NCBI GenBank assembly: GCA_028752905.1
Contig: JAQNBH010000009.1
Location: forward strand, 45,989,165 to 46,053,164
Origin: Cladorhizidae sp. MBARI D1340-BT2
Taxonomy: Eukaryota > Porifera > Demospongiae > Poecilosclerida > Cladorhizidae
DNA length: 64,000 bases
Direction of reading: 5' to 3'
The position numbers and the translations under genes were made by a program. The notes below the pieces were generated by a model, which had not been told where the DNA came from, did not search any database, and was given only the letters and a program-made list of their open reading frames with translations. Position 1 is the stretch's first letter. Every line of letters starts with the position of its first letter. Shown piece after piece: positions 25,301-37,300 of this stretch.

Positions 25301-28300
25301 CGGCTCTTCTTTGAAGAGAAGATGACGTGCATCGAAAAAGACCTCACAGAGCAAGTATGTGAGATGAGAGATAAGAGAGATTGGAGTGTGGGAGAGGGAG
25401 GTGGGTGGTTGGAGTGAGGGAGGTGGGTGGTTGGAGTGAGGGAGAGGGAGGCGGGTGGTTTGAGAGAGGGAGAGGGAGGTGGGTGGAGTGAGGGAGGTGG
25501 ATGGGGTGAGGGAGAGGGAGGTGGGTGATTGGAGTGAGGGAGAGGGAGGTGGGTGATTGGAGTGAGGGACGTAGACGTGTTTAAAAAATGTGGTTACCAT
25601 TTCTCCATAGATTCTGCAAACTTCATGGTATGGACTTGGCTCAAAAGATAGGTCTCTCTGTGTGCTCTCTTTTGATACTAAAACAACATTTCTAGTACCA
25701 TTTGCATGTGCTGATGCAGGTCTCTCTGAGCAGTGGCCATTGCCTGTACTGATGCAGCTCTCTCTGAGCAGTGGCCATTGCTTGTACTGATGCAGCTCTC
25801 TCTGAGCAGTGGCCATTGCCTGTACTGATGCAGCTCTCTCTGAGCAGTGGCCATTGCTTGTACTGATGCAGCTCTCTCTGAGCAGTGGCCATTGCCTGTA
25901 CTGATGCAGCTCTCTCTGAGCAGTGGCCATTGCCTGTACTGATGCAGCTCTCTCTGAGCAGTGGCCATTGCCTGTACTGATGCAGCTCTCTCTGAGCAGT
26001 GGCCATTGCCTGTACTGATGTAGCTCTCTCTGAGCAGTGGCCATTGCCTGTACTGATGCAGCTCTCTCTGAGCAGTGGCCATTGCCTGCACTGATGCAGC
26101 TCTCTCTGAGCAGTGGCCATTGCCTGTACTGATGCAGCTCTCTCTGAGCAGTGGCCATTGCCTGTACTGATGCAGCTCTCTCTGAGCAGTGGCCATTGCC
26201 TGTACTGATGCAGCTCTCTCTGAGCAGTGGCCATTGCCTGTACTGATGCAGCTCTCTCTGAGCAGTGGCCATTGCCTGTACTGATGCAGCTCTCTCTGAG
26301 CAGTGGCCATTGCCTGTACTGATGCAGCTCTCTCTGAGCAGTGGCCATTGCCTGTACTGATGCAGCTCTCTCTGAGCAGTGGCCATTGCTTGTACTGATG
26401 CAGCTCTCTCTGAGCAGTGGCCATTGCCTGTACTGATGCAGCTCTCTCTGAGCAGTGGCCATTGCCTGTACTGATGCAGCTCTCTCTGAGCAGTGGCCAT
26501 TGCCTGTACTGATGCAGCTCTCTCTGAGCAGTGGCCATTGCCTGTACTGATGCAGCTCTCTCTGAGCAGTGGCCATTGCCTGTACTGATGCAGCTCTCTC
26601 TGAGCAGTGGCCATTGCCTGTACTGATGCAGCTCTCTCTGAGCAGTGGCCATTGCTTGTACTGATGCAGCTCTCTCTGAGCAGTGGCCATTGCCTGTACT
26701 GATGCAGCTCTCTCTGAGCAGTGGCCATTGCCTGTATTGATGCAGCTCTCTCTGAGCAGTGGCCATTGCCTGTACTGATGCAGCTCTCTCTGAGCAGTGG
26801 CCATTGCCTGCACTGATGCAGCTCTCTCTGAGCAGTGGCCATTGCCTGTACTAATGCAGCTCTCTCTGAGCAGTGGTCATTGCCTGCACTGATGCAGCTC
26901 TCTCTGAGCAGTGGCCATTGCCTGTACTGATGCAGCTCTCTCTGAGCAGTGGCCATTGCCTGTACTAATGCAGCTCTCTCTGAGCAGTGGCCATTGCCTG
27001 TACTGATGCAGAGCAGTGGCCATTGCCTGTACTGATGCAGCTCTCTCTGAGCAGTGGCCATTGTCTGTACTGATGCAGCTCTCTCTGAACAGTGGCCATT
27101 GCCTGTACTGATGCAGCTCTCTCTGAACAGTGGCCATTGCCTGTACTGATGCAGGTCTCTCTGAGCAGTGGCCATTGCCTGTACTGATGCAGCTCTCTCT
27201 GAGCAGTGGCCATTGCCTGTACTGATGCAGCTCTCTCTGAGCAGTGGCCACTGCTGGTACTGATGCAGCTCTCTCTGAACAGTGGCCATTGCCTGTACTG
27301 ATGCAGCTCTCTCTGAGCAGTGGCCATTGCTTGTACTGATGCAGCTCTCTCTGAACAGTGGCCATTGCCTGTACTGATGCAGGTCTCTCTGAGCAGTGGT
27401 CATTGCCTGCACTGATGCAGCTCTCTCTGAACAGTGGCCATTGCCTGTACTGATGCAGCTCTCTCTGAGCAGTGGCCACTGCTTGCCACTGCTTGTACTG
27501 ATGCAGCTCTCTCTGAACAGTGGCCATTGCCTGTGCTGGTGCAGCTCTCTCTGAGCAGTGGCCATTGCCTGTACTGATGCAGCTCTCTCTGAGCAGTGGC
27601 CATTGCCTGTACTGATGCAGCTCTCTCTTAACAGTGGCCATTGCCTGTACTGATGCAGCTCTCTCTGAACAGTGGCTATTGCCTGTACTGATGGAAGCTC
27701 TCTCTGAGCAATGGCTATTGGTCCTTTTCAACATCAAATTTGCTCATCTCTTCCATGATCTACAGGATCAGGTGTGAAGTAGTTGTGTGGTTTCCTTTAG
27801 CTTCTCTGAGCTATGACCTTTGGCACATACTTAGTCCACCTTCTTTACTTCTTTCTCAAGATGAACAAAATGGCTGCTCTCTTCACAGGATTGCCATCAA
27901 TGATCTGTTTCACAGCTGCAGTCCCATGCAGGTCTGTCTAGTCCAGGGGTCAGCAACCTTTTTGACATGAAGTGCCAGTTTGAAATGATCTTGTTAATTA
28001 GTGTGCCATAACAATAAAATACCTATAGGCTACAATACATGCATAGCAACAACATTTTAAAGACACATTTTTCTCTCATAATCAGGTCTTTTTAATGATA
28101 ATTTTTTTAACAACACCAACATTAACCACACTCGTCTTGTTTGTTGTATCAACCAGAAATATCAGTAGGCCTACTATGTATACAAGAATGCTGCCATCCT
28201 CATACATCCGCACCTGTGTTGGGGAAAGAAAAGAGCTGGAGACAAACAGCTACTTTGCAAGTTCAAGTTCACATCCAAACACATATGTAGGAAAATAAAC

Positions 28301-31300
28301 AGCTGCCTACCGGTCAGTGTGATCCCTGGCCCTGTTTTGCGTTGCTGAGTTCCGTTATCTGGGGGCTGTAGTTAGTCACTTTAAGTTGCACACATGTATG
28401 CTTCGGAGTGGTCGGTTGTCAAACGACTGCGGGAGGGGCTGAGCACGTCCTTCATGTGCGAGAAGATCTGCTCACAGAGGTACGTTGACCCGAAGACTGT
28501 CAGCAAAGCCAGTGCAACATTCTGGAGACAGCTGAACTTCTTCGGTACAGATGTCCAGCAGGTGAAGATGCAGGTTCCGTGATCTTTCACTGCCGTAGTT
28601 TCTAGTTGTTTCCGTAGCTCTGCGAACTTGGTCACCCACAGTGTTGAACTCTTCAGCTCAATCAGCTGCATTTCTATGTCCTGTGTATCCAACCAGTCTA
28701 TCAGAGATAAATCCAATTCGTGTCCATCAAAGCTGTCTGGCTTGATCAAGAAAGAGAACATGGGTCCATACTTCTTAAAGTCCCCAAATCGTCATGTGAA
28801 CTCCGACTCAAGCTCGCTCATGTATTTAGCAGTGCTGATGCTGCACTGCGAGGACAGCTCCTTACGTGTCTGAAGTAGCGGAAAGTGGAAGTAGCAACAT
28901 CATTTGAAAAGATTGCTGGCTTGCCGACAGAAGCTGTCCATGTGTCGAACAAGTCCAAAATAGTGTGCCCTGCACCTTGCAGTTGGAGATTGAGCTCGTT
29001 GAGGTGTCCCGTAATATCCGTGAGAAACATCAGTTTCACAGCCCACTTCTCATCCTCGAGTTCAGGGTAGTCTTGGCCCTTTTCAGTCAGGAAGGCCTTG
29101 ATGGCATCAAAGCAGCCAACAAACCTCTCCAAAACTTTTCCACAGCTTAGCCACCTAACCGCTGAGTGGAGAGGGAGATCTTTGTATGCACATTCCATTT
29201 CCTTGAGTAGGGCCTGGAACTGTCGGTGTGTCAGAGCAGATCTCTTAACTATGAAGTTAACAATCTTTGCCACCATAACCATAACCTCATTAAGCTCTGA
29301 GTTTGACATCTTTGCACAGAGGTTTTCTTGGTGTATTATGCAGTGGAGTTTCATGATGGGATGACCAACTTTTTCCTCAACTAATTTGACCGCTCCCTTC
29401 TGTTTCCCGACCATGGCGGGGTGCCCCGTCTGTTGTCACTGCAAAAATCTTCCTGATATCAATCCCTCTCTCCTCAAAGTGTTCCATAAACACCTTGCCT
29501 CACCTTTTGATGTGTCAGTCATTGGCTTTAAGGAGCAAAGCTCCTCTCTCACAGTCGAATCACAGTATCTTGCTATGACTGCCAAACGTGGTATGTTGTT
29601 GACATCCATGCTCTCATCAAGTGCAATGCTAAACACCGCAGCATCTTTTAACCCAGTTGTTTGCTGTGCTCTGACATTTTCTGCCATTTATTCAGTGCGT
29701 CGCTCAACACTTCTAGCTGACATGGGGATACATTTTATCCTTGATTTGATTGTCTCTTTGTCTCTTTGTTTGGTAAGCCTTCAAAAAGAACCTCTGAGCT
29801 ACAGAGAAAAGCCTCCTTGATATATTCACCATCAGTGAATGGCTTTCCACGTTTTGCAATGCAATGAGCTATGCGATAGCTCGCATGGTTTTTAGTAGTG
29901 GCGAATACTTTGAGGGTGCTGGCTTGCTTCCCATACCTGGTCACGGCACGTTTGATGGATTCTGCCTTGTCCGCCTGATCTTTGAAAGTTTCCTTATGCT
30001 TGGTCTCAAAATGGCGCTTAACACTTGACGTTCGGCAAACAACATTTTCCAAACATAAAGCACACAGCACGGTCCTTCTGGACAAACAGAAACATACTCT
30101 TCTGTCCACAGGGCTGGAATGCCCGAACTTCCTTTACTTTAGCTTTCCTAGCTAGCGGGGTTGCCATCATGACATATAGACCTACCGAACTCTACCGCTG
30201 CACTATTAACAATGAAAAAATCCTCTCGTACGGGCAGCGTGCCAATGGTTATTATAAATAAAAAAATATAAAAAATTTAAAAAAAATTATTATTTTTTTA
30301 TTTTTATTTTATGATTATGCTTCCGTGTGCCAATGATTATGTTGCCACGTGCCAATGGTGGCACACGTGCCTCGGGTTGCCGACCCCTGGTCTAGTCCAA
30401 CACAACTGTTCTCAAGGCCCCATTGGAACGTCATTAGCCATGACTATGTGGAGCTGACTTGGGCAGAGGATCAGGTGAGCTCTGTCATCTCGAGTCATTT
30501 GTAGTAGTTTTTCAGGCTTGTACTGACAGGGCTAGTCACCTTCATCAGCACAGGCAGGGCCAGTCACCTTTGCTTAGTACCTTGGGATAGCATCAGCACA
30601 GGCAGGGCCAGTCACCTTTGCTGTGGTGCCTTGGGCTAGCATCAGCACAGGCAGTAAGGTCTGCCATTCCAGGAGCAGCAGTAAGTTGAGTTGCAACTCA
30701 TGTCTGACATGTTAGTGGACTGATCAACAAGTGACAGGCAGACTGGGGCTATGTTAGTTGACGTGTCACCCCCTAGGTCTGCTAGTATTGGGTGACTATG
30801 TTGGTAGGTTGACCAGCCATCCCCTAGGTCTGCTAGTATTGGGTGACTGTGTTGGTAGGTTGACCTGCCATCCCCTAGGTCTGCTAGTATTGGGTGACTA
30901 TGTTGGTAGGTTGACCTGCCATCCCCTAGGTCTGCTAGTATTGGGTGACTGTGTTGGTAGGTTGACCTGCCACCCCCTAGGTCTGCTAGTATTGGGTAAC
31001 TGTGTTGGTAGGTTGACCTGCCATCCCCTAGGTCTGCTAGTATTGGGTGACTATGTTGGTAGGTTGACCTGCCATCCCCTAGGTCTGCTAGTATTGGGTG
31101 ACTGTGTTGGTAGGTTGACCTGCCATCCCCTAGGTCTGCTAGTATTGGGTGACTGTGTTGGTAGGTTGACCAGCCATCCCCTAGGTCTGCTAGTATTGGG
31201 TGACTGTGTTGGTAGGTTGCCTGCCATCCCCTAGGTCTGCTTGTATTGGGTGACTGTGTTGGTAGGTTGACCAGCCATCCCCTAGGTCTGCTAGTATTGG

Positions 31301-34300
31301 GTGACTGTGTTGGTAGGTTGCCTGCCACCCCCTAGGTCTGCTAGTATTGGGTGACTGTGTTGGTAGGTTGACCTGCCATCCCCTAGGTCTGCTAGTATTG
31401 GGTGACTATGTTGATAGGTTGACCAGCCATCCCCTAGGTCTGCTAGTATTGGGTGACTATGTTGGTAGGTTGACCAGCCATCCCCTAGGTCTGCTAGTAT
31501 TGGGTGACTGTGTTGGTAGGTTGACCAGCCATCCCCTAGGTCTGCTAGTATTGGGTGACTATGTTGGTAGGTTGCCTGCCATCCCCTAGGTCTGCTAGTA
31601 TTGGGTGACTATGTTGATAGGTTGACCAGCCATCCCCTAGGTCTGCTAGTATTGGGTGACTATGTTGGTAGGTTGACCAGCCATCCCCTAGGTCTGCTAG
31701 TATTGTGTGACTGTGTTGGTAGGTTGACCAGCCATCCCCTAGGTCTGCTAGTATTGGGCGACTATGTTGGTAGGGTGACCAGCCATCCCCTAGGTCTGCT
31801 AGTATTGTGTGACTGTGTTGGTAGGGTGACCAGCCATCCCCTAGGTCTGCTAGTATTGGGTGACTGTGTTGGTAGGTTGACCTGCCATCGCCATCCCCTA
31901 GGTCTGCTAGTATTGGGTGACTGTGTTGGTAGGTTGACCTGCCATCGCCATCCCCTAGGTCTGCTAGTATTGGGTGACTATGTTGGTAGGGTGACCAGCC
32001 ATCCCCTAGGTCTGCTAGTATTGGGTGACTATGTTGGTAGGTTGCCTGCCAACCCCTAGGTCTGCTAGTATTGGGTGACTATGTTGGTAGGTTGCCTGCC
32101 AACCCCTAGGTCTGCTAGTATTGGGTGACTGTGTTGGTAGGTTGACCAGCCACCCCCTAGGTCTGCTAGTATTGGGTGACTGTGTTGATAGTTTGACCTG
32201 CCATCCCCTAGGTCTGCTAGTATTGGGTGACTATGTTGGTAGGTTGACCAGCCATCCCCTAGGTCTGCTAGTATTGGGTGACTGTGTTGGTAGGTTGACC
32301 AGCCATCCCCTAGGTCTGCTAGTATTGGGTGACTGTGTTGGTAGGTTGACCAGCCATCCCCTAGGTCTGCTAGTATTGGGTGACTATGTGACCAGCCACC
32401 CCCTAGGTCAGCTAGTATTGGGTGACTATGTGACCAGCCATCCCCTAGGTCTGCTAGTATTGGGTGACTATGTTGGTAGGTTGACCAGCCATCCCCTAGG
32501 TCTGCTAGTATATTGGGTGACTGTGTTGGTAGGTTGACCAGCCACCCCCTAGGTCTGCTAGTATTGGGTGACTATGTGACCAGCCATCCCCTAGGTCTGC
32601 TAGTATTGGGTGACTATGTGACCTGCCAACCCCTAGGTCTGCTAGTATTGGGTGACTATGTTGGTAGGTTGACCAGCCATCCCCTAGGTCTGCTAGTATT
32701 GGGTGACTGTGTTGGTAGGTTGACCAGCCATCCCCTAGGTCTGCTAGTATTGGGTGACTATGTTGGTAGGTTGACCAGCCATCCCCTAGGTCTGCTAGTA
32801 TTGGGTGACTATGTTGGTAGGTTGACCAGCCATCCCCTAGGTCTGCTAGTATTGGGTGACTATGTTGGTAGGTTGACTAGGTCTGCTAGTATTGAGTGAC
32901 TATGTTGGTAGGTTGACCTGCCATCCCCTAGGTCTGCTAGTATTGAGTGACTATGTTGGTAGGTTGACCAGCCATCCCCTAGGTCTGCTAGTATTGGGTG
33001 ACTATGTTGGTAGGTTGACCAGCCATTCCCTAGGTCTGCTAGTATTGGGGAAATTTTTGTCAACTCTACAGGATCAGTATTCCTTGTAAGTTCAATCATT
33101 CCATCCTCATCACTGCATCTCCGCCAATAGCCTTGGATTTCATCACAGTCTGGAAGACTGGGGTGTGTGGCATAAGAGTGGTTATTCATCCATCATCAGA
33201 CTGAATGAGGTGTTAAGACTTCGTGGTTTGGCATCTGCTTTGGACATTGTAATAGTTCTGGCATTGACTGTGATAACTCTTTGTTGCAACAATTGAGCCA
33301 ATAAGACTCGGATTCAAGTCCTAGTCCTCTCTGCTAGTCATGGCAATGCATGCAAGTGTACACCATCTGCAGTGTATTCTCCAAAGTTGACATTGCCAAC
33401 AGCAAAGAATAGATGCCTCCCACGCATTGATCAGGTGGGATGTTGACCCCATCTTTAGAAGCATTCGTTCAAGAAAGCTTGTTGCTCTCTAGGTCAATAT
33501 TCTGATTTACCCATCAGATTTACTCAGCTGACATACTTGCTTGTAAGTGCCGTGGTGAACGATTGCTGCCTGTCAGGACCAGTCTCGGTGTCTGAGTGGT
33601 TTCTTGCTTGCCGCTCAGATAAGAACATGGCCAGCATGGGGGGTTGGACTTAGACTCGTGGAGGTGTGGTTTGACATAGTCTCGTGGAGCGCTGCTTGAC
33701 TGAGAGGGTGTCTTGTCAGGTAAGGAGAGGTATTTGGCACTTATAGTAATGATGCACCTCCTTTGACAATGCTGTAAGTGAGGCAAGTGGCTTCTCACTT
33801 CTTAGCATTGCTCAAGGCTTTCCTCAGCAGAGAGGGTGCATCATTCATGTTGGCATCAAGGTTATGGAGTCTGCATCTCTTAATGCTCACTCTGTCTGCC
33901 TCATTCACTGCCTGGGTGTGTGGCACTCTCTGCTCCAAGTGTCATTCACTGCCTGGCTGTGTGGCACTCTGCTCCAAGTGTCATTCACTGCCTGGCTGTG
34001 TGGCACTCTCTGCTCCAAGTGTCATTCACAGCCTGGCTGTGTGGCACTCTCTGCTCCAAGTGTCATTCACTGCCTGGGTGTGTGGCACTCTCTGCTCCAA
34101 GTGTCATTCACTGCCTGGCTGTGTGGCACTCTCTGCTCCAAGTGTCATTCACTGCCTGGGTGTGTGGCACTCTCTGCTCCAAGTGTCATTCACTGCCTGG
34201 CTGTGTGGCACTCTCTGCTCCAAGTGTCATTCACTGCCTGGCTGTGTGGCACTCTCTGCTCCAAGTGTCATTCACTGCCTGGGTGTGTGGCACTCTCTGC

Positions 34301-37300
34301 TCCAAGTGCCATTCACTACCTGGGTGTGTGGCACTCTCTGCTCCAAGTGTCATTCACTGCCTGGCTGTGTGGCAATCTGCTCCAAGTGTCATTCACTGCC
34401 TGGGTGTGTGGCACTCTCTGCTCCAAGTGTCATTCACTGCCTGGGTGTGTGGCACTCTGCTCCAAGTGTCATTCACTGCCTGGGTGTGTGGGACTCTGCT
34501 CCAAGTGTCATTCACTGCCTGGGTGTGTGGCACTCTGCTCCAAGTGTCATTCACTGCCTGGCTGTGTGGCACTCTCTGCTCCAAGTGTCATTCACTGCCT
34601 GGCTGTGTGGCACTCTCTGCTCCAAGTGTCATTCACTGCCTGGGTGTGTGGCACTCTCTGCTCCAAGTGTCATTCACTGCCTGGCTGTGTGGCACTCTCT
34701 GCTCCAAGTGTCATTCACAGCCTGGCTGTGTGGCACTCTCTGCTCCAAGTGTCATTCACTGCCTGGCTGTGTGGCACTCTCTGCTCCAAGTGTCATTCAC
34801 AGCCTGGGTGTGTGGCACTCTCTGCTCCAAGTTTTATTCACTGCCTGGGTTTGTGGCATTCTCTGCTCCAAGTGCCATTCACTGCCTGGGTGTGTGGCAC
34901 TCTGCTCCAAGTGTCATTCACTGCCTGGGTGTGTGGCAATCTGCTCCAAGTGTCATTCACTGCCTGGCTGTGTGGCACTCTCTGCTCCAAGTGTTATTCA
35001 CTGCCTGGGTGTGTGGGACTCTGCTCCAAGTGTCATTCACTGCCTGGGTGTGTGGCACTCTCTGCTCCAAGTGCCATTCACTGCCTGGCTGTGTGGCACT
35101 CTCTGCTCCAAGTGTCATTCACTGCCTGGGTGTGTGGCAATCTGCTCCAAGTGTCATTCACTGCCTGGCTGTGTGGCACTCTCTGCTCCAAGTGTCATTC
35201 ACTGCCTGGGTGTGTGGCACTCTGCTCCAAGTGTCATTCACTGCCTGGCTGTGTGGCACTCTCTGCTCCAAGTGTCATTCACTGCCTGGGTGTGTGGCAC
35301 TCTGCTCCAAGTGTCATTCACTGCCTGGGTGTGTGGCACTCTCTGCTCCAAGTGTCATTCACTGCCTGGGTGTGTGGCACTCTCTGCTCCAAGTGTCATT
35401 CACAGCCTGGCTGTGTGGCACTCTTTGCTCCAAGTGTCATTCACTGCCTGGGTGTGTGGCACTCTCTGCTCCAAGTGTCATTCACTGCCTGGGTGTGTGG
35501 CACTCTCTGCTCCAAGTGTCATTCACTGCCTGGCTGTGTGGCACTCTGCTCCAAGTGTCATTCACTGCCTGGCTGTGTGGCACTCTCTGCTCCAAGTGTC
35601 ATTCACTGCCTGGGTGTGTGGCACTCTGCTCCAAGTGTCATTCACTGCCTGGCTGTGTGGCACTCTCTGCTCCAAGTGTCATTCATTGCCTGGGTGTGCT
35701 CCAAGTGTTTTTCTTGCTTCAGTTTCCTGCGACGTGTTTGACTGGTATCCATATTCTTTACATGGTTGGCTGTTAGGATGCTCGCATGTATATACATCTT
35801 CTAGGTGAGACATACTGACCACGTAACCATCTTGTCCCATGTGCATCTTCTAGGGAAGACATGCTGACCACGTAACATCTTGTAAAGTTCCTTCTCAGCA
35901 TGCACAGAAATTCAATATCTGCTGCAATTCTACCAGCTGCACTTGTGGTGGTGAATTGAGTGTCTCCTGTTGTGAGCCTCAAGATACACAAGCAATGCTT
36001 GTCATATCTTATGGCAATTACTTTAAATGTCTTGTGGGTCGAGAGCCGAGTTTTTCATTTCCACTGCTTCCTTCACTGAGATGCCTGCATTCTGGTGCAA
36101 CTTCACAGAAAAAACGCAATGTGCTGATTGCGAGTGGATGCTCAGGATCCAGATGGATGGCCGGCCACTGATCTCTGGGAATCTTTTGCATCCTTGATTT
36201 GTCTTGTTCTTTGTCTCTGTTGCTGTGTCTTTGTGTGCACGCACCATATCTTTGCCGTGAGGCAGGCTTGAATTGAAAGTGATTAATCTTCCAGGCATCT
36301 GTGTGCATCAGGATAGGATGCTTTCCTCAGGACATGTAGATTACTGAATGTCCACTCCCAGGCGTCTGTGTATATTGTATATCAGGACAGGATGCTTTCC
36401 TCAGGACATGTAAATTACTGAATGTCCACTCCCAGGCGTCTGTGTATATCAGGACAGGATGCTTTCCTCAGGACATGTAGATTACTGAATGTCCATTCCC
36501 AGGTGTCTGTGTATATCAGGACAGGATGCTTTCCTCAGGACATGTAGATTACTGAATGTCCACTCCCAGGTGTCTGTGTATATCAGGATAGGATGCTTTC
36601 CTCAGGACATGTAGATTACTGAATGTCCACTCCCAGGCGTCTGTGCATATCAGGACAGGATGCTTTCCTCAGGACATGTAAATTACTGAATGTCCACTCC
36701 CAGGCGTCTGTATATATCAGGACAGGATGCTTTCCTCAGGACATGTAGATTACTGAATGTCCACTCCCAGGTGTCTGTGTACATCAGGACAGGATGCTTT
36801 CCTCAGGACACATAGATTACTGAATGCCCATTCCCAGGCGTCTGTGTACATCAGGACAGGATGCTTTACTCAGGACATGTAGATTACTGAATGTCCACTC
36901 CCAGGCATCTATGTGCATCAGGACAGGATGCTTTCCTCAGGACATGTAGATTACTGAATGTCCATGAACACTGGGAGATTCTGATGTGTCGACTTGGATT
37001 ATGATACCGAGGGGCAGGTATGGATTATGAGGGGCAGGTATGGATTATGAGGGGCAGGTATTAATTATGAGGGGCAGGGGCAGGTATGGATTATGAGGGG
37101 CAGGTATGGATTAAGGGGCAGGTATGGATTACGAGGGGCGGGTATGGATTATGAGGAGTGGGTATGGATTATGAGGGGCAGGTATGGATTATGAGGGGCG
37201 GGTATGGATTATGAGGGGCGGGTATGGATTATGAGGGGCAGGTATGGGACAGGTATGGATTATGAGGGGCAGGTATGGATTATGAGGGTTGGTATGGATT

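Noticed and set aside
22539..25314. Frames of 577-898 codons spanning the pyrimidine array, a BRAP exon and the 21/24-bp array
   Set aside because: Only the 113-bp BRAP exon inside is supported by homology; the rest is low-complexity repeat translation (HSLCSPP, NSVASAC, LLLLV).
25277..27737. Minus-strand frames up to 762 codons ([10 protein letters not shown] repeats)
   Set aside because: 38-bp unit without stops in any minus frame; all three frames are open, as expected of a repeat and not of a gene.
33290..33330. tRNA-like GGATTCAAGTCC box
   Set aside because: No matching A box, acceptor stem or cloverleaf could be formed around it. No tRNA or rRNA gene was recognised elsewhere.
33778..35808. 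Three overlapping + frames of over 600 codons ([13 protein letters not shown] type)
   Set aside because: All frames of the same strand are open simultaneously in the 39/41-bp array, so none carries frame-specific coding signal.
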